DNA from: Tetracladium setigerum
Lineage: Eukaryota > Ascomycota > Leotiomycetes > Helotiales
Length of the DNA: 64,000 nucleotides
Direction: 5' to 3'
NCBI GenBank assembly: GCA_031472005.1
Contig: PZJY01000002.1
Coordinates: 4,030,001-4,094,000, forward strand
The position numbers and the translations under genes are program-made. Positions 23,568 to 33,512 of this stretch are shown piece by piece; position 1 is the stretch's first letter; each line of letters opens with the position of its first letter. The notes below the pieces were generated by a model, which was given only the letters and a program-made list of their open reading frames with translations, ran no database searches and was not told the DNA's origin.

Positions 23568-24474
23568 ATGGCTACTCCGTCGTCTACACTTTCGACCACT
23601 CCTAGCACTGTGGTCGCCTTGCTAGCTATCACGACACCATTCGTTCCAACACGCAACTGCCACTCAGCCTACAATCTTGTTATTACAACGCCCTACGAGT
23701 CTGGCAAGGGAACACAGAGTCTACTCGTGTCAGATCCCTCGAACCCAGACTATATGAAATGTCAACCGTCCGGGTTGAGTAATGTCGTTCAATCAGTCCG
23801 CAATTCTTTTAGCCCAGCGGTTTGTCCGGGCGGATGGGTCTACTACCGAATCGCAACAACGATGCTTCAGTCAAGAACATTAACAACAGCAACTTGTTGC
23901 AAATCGTAAGTCTCATCTTATAACTATGGAGTTAGGATTCCTAAATTGAGTTGTGCTAATTATAACCCAGAGATGACTTTGTTGCAAACGGGTTCGGGGG
24001 CGGCATCGGTCTATCAGTGACACCAATGTGCTTTACAAGATATCACTCTCCGCTCTCGATTTCTGCCACGGCTACATTTTCAAATTCCTCTACAATCTTC
24101 ACGACGGGAACTTTAGTATATCCAGCCTGGCACATTACCTGGGAAGCATCAGATGTGTCTACATTGAGCCCCGGGCCCCCACAGATCACGGGTTCTGCCA
24201 CAATTGGATCCTGGCGTACAGAAGATCCCCACCCCCCTCCTCTCCCTACCACAACATGGGTGAACAAGATTAGCGGGACACAAATTGACGTTCCTCTCCT
24301 TTACGGACTCGTGATTGCAATTCCCTCGGGATCTTCATCTTCATGGTATGTCTGGTTGGATACTGCATATACAAGAAAAAAAAGGAGACCAAGTCGGGGG
24401 TTCCCCCGTTGCCGTCGGAGTCCAACAATGATATTACACTTGTAGATCAGAATAGTACGAGGAAGAGCAATTGA
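23568..24474 (+). pseudogene. Cys/Thr-rich single-pass membrane protein, frame broken in its TM segment
   Basis: Two exons, 23568-23905 and 23971-24474. The extracellular part has the pattern of a common uncharacterised fungal family: ITTPFVPTRNC near the start, then CQPSG, then VCPGGW, then TATCCKS, followed by a Ser/Thr-rich stalk and the TTTWVNKISGTQ juxtamembrane region. The expected transmembrane helix starts LLYGLVIAIP, but a C run at 24323-24325 appears one base short: in the next frame the helix continues as GIFIFMVCLVGYCIY, is followed by a basic KKKK stop-transfer, and ends at a stop at 24472-24474. In the unshifted frame the protein stops at 24445 after a low-complexity tail. The error may be in the assembly rather than in the gene. 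The start could also be ATG 23481 (29 codons longer). The function is unknown; a surface or wall-sensing role is only a guess. Confidence 0.7.
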
Positions 24475-25619
24475 TTACACGGTTTCTTAATATTGAGGCT
24501 TTGTTGTATAACGTTTTTCGAACGTTGCTATTCCGTGTCATCAATAGTTGAACTGTGTTTTCGAGCGTAGGATAAGCGGTTAGGCGTGGAACCCGGTGCG
24601 ATATTATAACCTATGTCTTTAGGTTTTGGTTCAAGATCAGACAGCATGGCGTTATTTTTCATTTTGAACCTTTCAGTATGTGGTACAGGGTTCAGGGGAG
24701 GTGCTCTGCCACCAGGAGCTAGGTAAAGCGAATCGAACCCCATTTAACATTTTATTTCTGTTCATCCACTTGTTTCTTCTTCCGGAAGTATACATCAACT
24801 CATTAGCAGAGACCACTCCTATGGTAGCTCAGGCAAGGTTCTTTTTATATTGTTTGAGTTGCCAATTTCGGGTATATGTGCATTTTAGTTCATTTATATT
24901 CTTCATCCGTTTTATCTACTTACTTTTGTGTTCATTCCTTTTGTTGAGTAAACAACTTAGCAAGCAATAAGAGTTGCGTAAGATTTTCGCATTGATATAT
25001 GCCAAGACATCGCCAAATTTTCACTAAGATTTGATTTCCCAGGGATGAACTTTCATCTACGGCAGTGGGGTGGTGCAATATGGTAAAGTTCGAACCCCAC
25101 TCTTGGAGCCAAGAGCACTGCTAACTGAGAAGGGCCACCGCTACACCTATTATTGTAACCGCTTGATCTGTGAGTTAGACCAACCCTTGATAATGCTTGG
25201 GGTGTTCAAGCTTGTTAGGGTATTTTCTCATTCTTTCTACGGCAGTGGCACAATGCTCTAGAGACATAAAAGGTAGAATTACAATTCATGGCATGATCTG
25301 ATCTTCCAGAATGCTCTTCCTCTGTTTACATTGCAACCCAGCCAATCAAGACCGTCTACTAAGTTCAAACACAGTTCAGAACTTCAGGAACCTTACACCG
25401 CTTGCTTGCTTTTAAGTAATCTGGTAGGGCTGAAATATGCTCAAGTTCGTATCGTACACAAGCTGAAACAAATTTAAAACTTCACCGCCTAGTATATTCC
25501 CCCTGTCCCTTACTCAAATTACCTCAACTTAATATTGATAAGTACCTAGAATCGAGTTCTATCAAAATAGACGAGCATCATTTTTCTTTTCCGAACAGCA
25601 GTCTTTCCTAAAACTCACC
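24475..25619. other. Intergenic region with a short direct-repeat pair
   Basis: No gene seen. TCTACGGCAGTGG occurs at about 25055 and again about 190 bp later (near 25240), bracketing a segment that contains a tRNA-B-box-like word (AGTTCGAACCCC). Confidence 0.5.
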
Positions 25620-26552
25620 ATGTCCCACCCAACACCACTTACAACAACTCTCTCTGACGGTCGAACCCTCGCCTACGCAATCTACGGCTCCACCTCACCT
25701 ACCGCACCAACATACTTCTACTTTCATGGCACACCATCTTCTCACCTCGAAGCCGTCATCCTTTCTTCCCCCGCCACCACTCTCAATGTCCGCATCATAG
25801 CCATGGACCGTCCAGGCATGGGCCACTCCTCGTTCCAACCCCACCGCAAAATCCTCGACTGGCCACGCGACATCACCGACCTCGCTAACCACCTCAACCT
25901 CCGTACATTTTCCATCATCGCCTACTCCAGCGGCGCCATTTACGCATTTGCATGCGCAAAAGCAATTCCACGTTCACGGTTGCTGAGTGTGAATATCTTA
26001 GCTGGTATTTATCCGCTTAAATGGTTCAAATGGGATACCCTGGGATTGATGAATCCCATGCGTCATGTCATGACATCGGGGCTTTCCAAGCTGGCGGGGT
26101 CGTCCATGAATTCGCAGTGGGGAGATTTAGCGCGGAATTCAGATCCAAGTGCTTTCTACGTGGCGTGTGAGAAAGAGATGCCGGCAAGGCCGGAGATAGA
26201 GCAGAAAGCTCTTAGCGGGGTTGAGAGAATTGCGTTATTTGATCCGATGAGAGACGCTTTTAGGGTTGATGGACGGGGTGTTGGGCTTGAGTTTAAGCTG
26301 CAGGCAAATGAATGGGGGTTTGAGTTGGATGATATTGATAGTGCGGGTGGGAGAGTCAGGTTGTGGCATGGGGCTTTGGATGTTAATGTTCCGGCTGAGC
26401 AAGCTGGGAAGGCTATGGGGAGAATGACGGGAGCTGAGTTGCGCGTCTTTGAGGATCAGGGACATGTGGGAATTTTGACTCGCCATGGGGACGAGGTTCT
26501 GCGGGATGCAGTATCCAGACTGGGTTTGAATGTGAGAAAGGAAGAGGCATGA
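25620..26552 (+). CDS. Alpha/beta hydrolase
   Basis: Single exon, 310 aa, start ATG in the context ACCATGTC. The fold is clear: HG oxyanion loop in FYFHGTPSSHLE, then MDRPGMGHSS, a nucleophile elbow AYSSGAIYA (A-x-S-x-G in place of the usual G-x-S-x-G), the acid in WHGALDVNVP and the catalytic His in DQGHVGIL. All three triad positions are filled, so it is probably active as an esterase or peptidase-like hydrolase. No signal peptide or membrane segment is visible, so it is likely cytosolic. The codon choice changes from C-rich in the first half to G-rich in the second, without a frame problem. The substrate is unknown. Confidence 0.9.
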   Translation: MSHPTPLTTTLSDGRTLAYAIYGSTSPTAPTYFYFHGTPSSHLEAVILSSPATTLNVRIIAMDRPGMGHSSFQPHRKILDWPRDITDLANHLNLRTFSIIAYSSGAIYAFACAKAIPRSRLLSVNILAGIYPLKWFKWDTLGLMNPMRHVMTSGLSKLAGSSMNSQWGDLARNSDPSAFYVACEKEMPARPEIEQKALSGVERIALFDPMRDAFRVDGRGVGLEFKLQANEWGFELDDIDSAGGRVRLWHGALDVNVPAEQAGKAMGRMTGAELRVFEDQGHVGILTRHGDEVLRDAVSRLGLNVRKEEA

Positions 26553-28418
26553 AATGACAGGGATTTTGCGTGTAGAAAGTACGGAATTCCTTTGCAAAAC
26601 AGAAGCAGAGTTCAATTGTCAAGTTTCTCATTTTCAGAATCTTCTCTCTCTTCCTACTATTGCTTCTTAGGAAACCATCACTGAGACGTAGGATGGGGGT
26701 ACAAGTTGTCGATGGATGTACCCTCCCCTCTCTTCCTCCCCTTTATTTTCTCCCTTCTTAGTAAGCTCTGTCTCCCTCCAAGGAGCCTAGGGTACTGCTA
26801 CCTACTTACCTCCTGAGGACAAACACCAGAAAAAGACGCCTACCTTTCATTTTGATTAGCTCAAAAGAATCAAAATGAGACAACTAATCACGTACAAACC
26901 TACGGCTTACTGCAAGGCTATCCTATGAAATGAGGAATATACAGCGAAGAAAGGCGGGTCGGCAGCGCAGCCTCTTACAGTTCCACGTCGACAACACCAA
27001 TTCCATGAATTGTAAAAGTAGAATTCTTAGTACACGGGAAGTCATCAACTGAAAGAAAGGCAGAGGAAGGACCGAGATGGGAATTCGGATATGAGGAGGC
27101 GCAGTTCAGGGGAAGTGATGCAGGTGGTGTGCTTCGCGTAACAACAATCTGGATGCGATGAGAGTAGCCGGCTATTATTTCATAATGAATTCAACTAAAG
27201 TTGGTACGTGATTGTTTCCAGGGTTGTTAGCACTAACGCTAACACGTTCCGGTTTGTGTTTGTATCCTAGGGAGAAGAGTCAAAGGTAAGGAAGAAAAAG
27301 GGACTGGTACGACACATTATCACGCAGTACCTTAGTGGAAATCATAGCGTGAGGGCATTTAGCAAATGGTCACGCTATGTGCATACCCCACCTTACTATT
27401 CTAGAAAATTTATAGAGCCCAAAGAAAATTTCTTCGAGAACTCGATATTTCCCACCCCAAAGTTGCTCAGTATGAGAATGACAACTGAACAGGCTGGGTC
27501 AGATTTAATCAAGTAGGATTGTCTTCACTTTTATTTATTTTTGAATTTCTAAGGTCTTTGGATATAATTACAACTGGCAACAAAGCTTAAACTGCTGGCC
27601 CTGTCGCTTTTTGGTGTAAATCTATATATACTTCCTTTATCCGCATATGCATCAGATCCTCGGGCTTGAATTTTATGCCTCGCTTGTTTTTTTACCTCCG
27701 GATGTACTTAGCCCCTGTTTGGTACACACTCTGAGCTGTTGTCAGAATGTATTGATTAGTATTGTTAATATTAGTAATTATAATACTCATTCCCTTATTC
27801 TTTGTCTAGCTAAGTGTTCAAGTATTTCCGCACTGAAGAATACCCTTGTGCTGAAACATTCCCTATATTATATTTCTCTCATTGTTTGCTAAGTATTGTC
27901 CAAGACATTCCCAATATGCTAACCTTGTTGTTCGTCCATCGCCGGGACATAACCTCTACAAGCCAGCTTATTGAGGCACAGATGATTTTAACCACTGTAG
28001 ACTTCGCAGGCCCCAGCCCCGCAAATCTCTATTCTTTTCCAGGACCTCACGGAGCAAGCGGAACCAGAACTCGCAAAGAAACCACGGTAAAGTAGACTGA
28101 ACAGTTCTAGGCAAACTCAAATCCCTCCTCTACAGATCATTCAAATGCGGTCTTTATCGCATTCCCATTGGAGATCCTTTCTCAAAAGCATTTTGTAGAC
28201 CATTCAAGATTCGTAAGATGGAGAGTGTACCGAGTTGAGAACAAGTTCGCGGTGTATGAGGCGAGGTTGTGAGGCTGTCAGTCCTTTGTGAATTAAAACT
28301 ACCCCAGCTTATCGTCTTCACTTGTTTGGTTATAAATCTTCAGAAACTTCTACTTGTTTTATTCTTGAGACGTTCTGATACCATGGCTATTTCCGCCATT
28401 GGGCATGATTATTTAGAT
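26553..28418. other. Gene-poor interval
   Basis: No gene supported in about 1.9 kb. The short frames are AT-rich and without motifs. It lies between the 3' ends of two convergent genes. Confidence 0.6.
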
Positions 28419-29261
28419 CTATAGATTTCGAAAACCCAAGACATCTTTTACATAACCCATCTTGGGATATTCGTTAGGATCTCTCTCCCGCCCTTCAATC
28501 GGAAACTCGAACAAGGAAATTGTTAACTGCATTTCGTAAGTGAATCCCTGCGGCACCACCTTCACCATCCTCTTGTCCACATAGAACCGCACTTCATTTG
28601 TATCCCATTCCGCCGCGTAAGTATGCCATTCACAGGCATCAAAGCCATCTATAACAATTTCCTCCATCGCATCTCTAAGGTTGGGGTCACTGTGCTTCTT
28701 CACCCCAATACTCAACTCTGCACCAGCCCGGCCTCCTCCACTCCCCGTTCGATCGCCGAACAACTCCACAACGCAGATCTCCCCTGATTCCTCAGCGGAC
28801 GCTTCTTCGAACCCATAGAGCCAGAAAGCAAGCATGCATGTGGGATCGGCAGTAGCGCGCAAGGTAGCCTCTACGCGAGCCGGCGACTTCGGTGTATAAA
28901 GGCGGACTGTGGGCTGGGGAGTTTGCACCACGAGGTCGGATCGGTGGCGAGACTGTCCTCTGTTGCTCCCTAACAAACCGGAGAAGGAGCCTGTTTGGAG
29001 ATTCGAGACCCGAAGTGTACTGTCGCTCGGAAGCCATGCGGGTTGCTCAGTGAGAATCTGGAGATTGAGTTCGCCAGGATTGAGTGAATAAGAAGCACAT
29101 GATCGCTCGGGAGTCGTCCAGTGAGGGAGATAATGCGGGATCCATCGAGAAGTGGAGAGTGTTCTCTCCGTGAATCTCTCGCAAAACTCAAGGTTTGAAG
29201 AGGGGTACTCTGGAGAGGGAATTTCCAATGTAGGATCTTGATGTGGTGCCATGTTAGACAT
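28419..29261 (-). CDS. GH16-like (concanavalin-fold) protein
   Basis: Single exon, 280 aa. The pattern fits the GH16 beta-jelly-roll: N-terminal FCERFTERTLSTSRWIPHYLPHW, ARVEATLRATADPTCMLAFWLYG, the region GEICVVELFG where the catalytic motif should be, HTYAAEWDTNEVRFYVD with the conserved Trp and the substrate-side strand, and a C-terminal MQLTISLFEFP. The family motif is E-[ILV]-D-x-x-E; here the middle Asp reads Cys (EICVVE) while both Glu positions are present. No signal peptide is seen, unusual for a wall-acting GH16, so an intracellular or atypical enzyme, or a carbohydrate-binding protein, is possible. The start could be the fourth residue (Met). The reading frame is intact. Confidence 0.75.
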   Translation of the reverse strand: MSNMAPHQDPTLEIPSPEYPSSNLEFCERFTERTLSTSRWIPHYLPHWTTPERSCASYSLNPGELNLQILTEQPAWLPSDSTLRVSNLQTGSFSGLLGSNRGQSRHRSDLVVQTPQPTVRLYTPKSPARVEATLRATADPTCMLAFWLYGFEEASAEESGEICVVELFGDRTGSGGGRAGAELSIGVKKHSDPNLRDAMEEIVIDGFDACEWHTYAAEWDTNEVRFYVDKRMVKVVPQGFTYEMQLTISLFEFPIEGRERDPNEYPKMGYVKDVLGFRNL

Positions 29262-30892
29262 CCTTTCGTGGGGATTTTAATTGAGTTAGAAAGCAGGGCT
29301 AAAAGCCAAGGGGGTTAGATATAATCAAGCGGTTCGATGCACGACTCATATATCTAATTAAATATTAACGCCCGAATACCGAGATTTCGCTGGGTTTTCG
29401 ATGTATTGAGAGACGACTATAACTCTAACAAAGCTCCATACTCATATATAATGAGGTTTCACTGGAGCTCTCGGCGGTGTGAGAGATGACTCATACTCGG
29501 CGCTGCTCAATTTGTCGATGCAGCATGTGTCGGCTCTCGCCGCCCAGAAGTATTCCAAGCCATTACGCCTAGCCTATTCTCCGCAGAACTGTATTTACCA
29601 TAGCCAGCCATCTTCATGCCGTTCCCGTTCGTCAGATCTGCCGAAGGAACCTCCTCTGGTCTCATCTGCTTCTGGTTCGAATCGATCGCAAAGCCGACAC
29701 CTGAGAGCATTAGACGAGGGGAGATGCAGGGAGATTGTTAAACTTACAATTCAGAGTAAAAAATCAACTGCCGTTAGAAATGGCGATTTGCTTTTTGCAA
29801 GTCGGGCTTCTGGGCCCTCTAGGTATCCCACCTAGGTATTCGACCGAATTAGCTCAACTTACCAGAATACCGGGAACTAAGACTTGTTCCATCATTACCT
29901 AAACCCTCCCTTTCCTCCACCATACCACCTTCAACCTTCTCTAGCACCTGTTCCGTTCTGGATACTGAGGTCATCTTAGTGCTTAGCTCGACCTTTATAA
30001 TTCCTTCGGTTTTTCTCCACCCACTATTTCGTTCCTGGTACCGGTATGTTCTGTGGGTGTCTCCATAGGAACAAATGGTAGATGAACTGCAGGAGACGAG
30101 TTGGTGAAAACTGGAAGACTGCAGTTCGTGTCATTTAAATGGGAGAATGATTTATGGGATGTGGGACTTATTGAATACCGCCGAAAGCATGCTTGTCTAA
30201 GTGAGGTGATTTTTATGTACCTCTAGACTCAGATTATAGACTAATAATAATTATGCTGACGATGATTGGGGAAGAAAATTGACTTGACTTAAATACAACT
30301 TCTATGCCGTTCGCGGCTTGTCATTTACTAGTGATGGTAGATAGTCCTGTCTGCTGTAATGCTGCTCCTTCCTGTGTAGTATTGTTTAATTGTTACGTCT
30401 AATATTATCTTTCTTTTTTTTGAAAAAAAATGGATATTGTATCATCGCCCTCTATTACACGATCGGTTTCGCTAACTTGGACGGAAAGGACAATAGAAGC
30501 TGTTAACCAAAGCTGATGATTTGGCATTGTCCAAGACTTGACACATTGTGATAATCTTTTTCGGTATACCCGCCGTTAAGAATTGACCTCTATAAGTTCG
30601 CTTTGGAAACTTTAATCCGCAGCCTTCACACTAGAACTCGAACTCAGACGAATCATAGACTACTCTAGATTCATATCAAAGAAATCTCGACTCCTTGCTT
30701 TAATTATTTACGTTCATAATCCTCTTCGTGCATTGATCTTATTAAACTTAATTCCAACTACGAATTGACTTAGATGTCCAGAGACTTCAAAGTTGTCTTA
30801 TAGTAGCTTTCCAACTCCCCTCCTACTTCTCCCTACACCTATAGTCATCAAGTCTCTTTACTTCACCATGCACGCTAAACAATAAAGCTGCC
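29262..30892. other. Intergenic region
   Basis: No gene supported. A frame at 29479-29835 is open for 118 codons but has no recognisable motif or intron structure. The rest is AT-rich with T and A runs near 30410-30430. Confidence 0.5.
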
Positions 30893-31119
30893 ATGTTTGT
30901 CCACGACGGAAGCCTCCAAGTTCGCAAAAAAGCCGTGGTTGCGTGGATGAACAAATTACGAGAGCATCATCGTCTGAAGGAAGAATCCGATCCAACTACT
31001 CAACCTGATCGACGAAACGATCTTGGTTTGTGATCCCACACAACGACTAATAGCAGAGCAAGTCGAAAAGGAATTGCATCGTCTAGCACTACTAGCGGTA
31101 AGCGAACCATCGGCAGAAG
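30893..31119 (+). pseudogene. Fragment resembling the C-terminal end of a Ser/Thr kinase-like protein
   Basis: The first frame reads HDGSLQVRKKAVVAWMNKLREHH and stops at 31034-31036. One frame over it continues LVCDPTQRLIAEQVEKELHRL. Together they resemble the last part of fungal kinase catalytic domains (W-x-x-KLRE, then V-x-DP-x-QR-x-x-A-x-x-V-x-x-EL), joined across a frameshift. The upstream kinase lobes are missing. The call is weak. Confidence 0.35.
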
Positions 31120-31143
31120 GAACAGGTATTATCGATTAATTTT

Positions 31144-31332
31144 CCTATTCTTGTGTCCCGAATAGAGTCAGTAAGCTTGCTGCTCTTGCTCAGGGCGCTA
31201 ATCACTCCTCGGCTCACCCTCGGCTCAGTTGACTCTCCTAAGGACCTGAGCAACTTACCTGAGTACCCTGAGCAGCTTGCCCGAGCAGACCTGATCATCC
31301 TGAGTAAGATTTACCACAGTACCCTGAGCACC
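31144..31332 (+). repeat. Dispersed repeat, copy 1
   Basis: About 190 bp starting CTATTCTTGTGTCCCG and containing GTCAGTAAGCTTGCTGCTCT. The same sequence recurs at 43890-44043. Internally it carries degenerate CCTGAG(C/T)A(C/G) subrepeats. Copy 2 precedes a Tc1/mariner transposase remnant, so this is probably the end of the same element family without its coding part. Confidence 0.8.
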
Positions 31333-31710
31333 CTGAGTAGCTTACCAGAGCAGGCCTGAGCAAGGTTTACTATATTATCACGTGCTTTGGCTTCCTGCTT
31401 TTGAGCTAATCACAATTGATCTGCCTTCCGTTCTTATATCAATTTTGTTAAGTTTTGACGACAATGCTCAAGGAGCCTAAAGTGGGCACTTTCCAAAAAT
31501 ATACCCAGTGCTTTGCCTACAGTGTAAGTTAGTCTAATGTGGATACTCTTAAGGAGAGTACTGCTGACCTCTCTATAAATGCCTTCCTGCCCTGTACTTG
31601 TCTTGATCTGAATATCTATATTCTTTAATCTTATCTTTCGATTAACTTCCTAAATCTCCATATATAATTCGTTTTGTCTAATTATTGTAAATTACTGTTT
31701 CAATATTCTC

Positions 31711-31863
31711 TATGCCTAAAAACGAGTCCCCGAAGGAGTTCTTCGCACGATCCCGTGGCAAAGGGTCTGCCATCAAGTCAAAAATTGTTAGCGGGGAAAA
31801 GGTGAAAAAAGAACTCCAGCGAGGAACGGAGACAAACTATACTTGTGCCTTAGCATTCTAGGA
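31711..31863 (+). pseudogene. Possible fragment of a FluG-domain/Crypton-like recombinase
   Basis: A 49-codon frame ending KKELQRGTETNYTCALAF and then TAG. The R-G-T-x-x-N-Y-x-x-A-L-x-[FL]-W pattern is seen at the start of fungal FluG-type/Crypton tyrosine-recombinase proteins; the stop is where Trp is expected (TGG to TAG, a RIP-type change). Too short for a firm call. Confidence 0.3.
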
Positions 31864-31929
31864 CTAGTGAGGGCTATTCTCTGATCTCTAGTAATAATTT
31901 CTTCTAACACTTATCTCTTTGCTAAATAG

Positions 31930-32252
31930 GTATAAATACGAATTTGATGTAGGGAAGCTGCCGCAAGGTCCATTGAGATTGATGGTATCGGAGGATGCGC
32001 GCGTGGGAATTGTCGGTCTAGATGACATAGGAACCCTCACGGCGCATTTGCTGGCGAGTGAGAACCGGACGTGCATAACGGAAAGAAATATGTGGTGAAT
32101 CGGCCGGAGGCTATCACAGGAAAGCAGATTGTGCAGATGGCAGCGCAAGAGACTAGGAAGGAGATTGAGGTGTTGTATAAGGATAGGTCGAGCATAGAGG
32201 CAACGGCGAAGGGGTGCCGTCGCAGCAGAGGAATCCTATCTTGTCAATTAAT
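31930..32252 (+). pseudogene. NmrA-like NAD(P)-binding protein, C-terminal remnant
   Basis: The frame from 31930 reads KYEFDVGKLPQGPLRLMV and VGIVGLDDIGTLTAHLLASENRT. The next frame continues HNGKKYVVNRPEAITGKQIVQM, and a third shift near 32215 leads to a stop at about 32250. This matches the C-terminal third of NmrA-type redox-sensor/NAD(P)-binding proteins (D-x-x-DIG-x-x-A-x-x-L, then NGPEDITG-x-QIV). One base is missing at about 32070 between the two blocks. The N-terminal Rossmann half is absent; repeat and recombinase-like debris lies where it should be. Not functional. Confidence 0.65.
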
Positions 32253-33512
32253 AAGCACGAGCCAGAAACGGCGTGGGAGGGTAATGATGACTCCACTTGT
32301 TGCTCTTCTAGGGCCAATCCCAGTTCTTTCTCCAATTCAGCCATGTTCTCATATGTCCATCATCGCCCGCTGTTGGAAGACTTGGGGAGGAAGTGGAGTG
32401 CAGACTCCACCGACGTGCTTCGAGTGATACTGCCGACACCTTGCTGCTGGGTCTGATCTTGCAGTAGCTGATTGAGGGTCTAGGGTTGTGTGGCAGCAAA
32501 AGGCACGCTTGTACTGCCCATGAGACCCCAAGTCCCGGGTTGCCTCCTCAACATAGCGGGCCACATTAGCGTCATACCAGGGACAAGATGTATCAATGGA
32601 CTCTGTCGGTGCTGAGGCGAGTTCTGCCTTAATTCAACATCCAGAACGGGAAACGGTCGCAGCGAGCCTATGTGCTTTCCGTTTGCACCTAGAGTTGGAC
32701 GGTTGGGATTAGCAGTCTAGAGAATGTTTCGCTTGAAAAGTGGCGGTTTGGTGGAGAAAATGCAAATGAAATGAATCTCGTGCTCTGAAGAGCAGCTACT
32801 ATGAAATGGAGTAGGCAGAAAGTAAATTAATTTGTGTTTGTGTAAAATATCTAGCGAAGGGAATTGAATGGCTTAAGTCTATCCTGTGAGTGGCTGCTGT
32901 TCTCGCCCACACCTCAGCTTCGCCGTTTGCGACTGCTCCAGGCTTCTGCCAGGACTCATTTATCATGCCAATCCCCAGTCTTCTTCGGATTCACCGACGA
33001 TCGAGAAACCGGCCTGTGATCAGCCCAATCTTGCTTGGATTCCAATCCACGACACACATGCCGTGGAGCTTGCGATCATCTCTGTAGAACCGAGCCCAAA
33101 TCGACCTTCCCTTCGTAGGATTGAGACTCCGGGGAGTAGATCATGCTGAGTGATCTAGTTATGATGCTGCGAAATGTCTATAATCTAAAAATGACCATAC
33201 AGGCTCTGACAAGAAGTGAAAGTCTCGTGTCTCTCGCGGTGTAAATCAATTATCGCCGTGTCGGATGCACTCCTTCTCCGTCGCGCAAAAGTACGAGGTG
33301 AGGCTGGCGTGCATCGCTTTTTGTGGTATCTATCGTTTCTCGTAGTCGTAAAGTATGCCACAGAGATAGGTGGTACTATGTATAAATGGGGGTTGAAGAA
33401 TCGAAGGTCTAGAGACTCGTGAGTCGTGGAAAGGAAAGAAATCATATGTCGATGAATGTACAGCTGCTCAATGGGAGAGACCATCATACATGATTGTGGA
33501 CATGGATATCCA
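32253..33512. other. Intergenic region
   Basis: No gene supported. The frames at 32886-33149 and 33185-33730 are shadows or have no motif. The minus-strand ankyrin gene ends at 33513. Confidence 0.55.
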
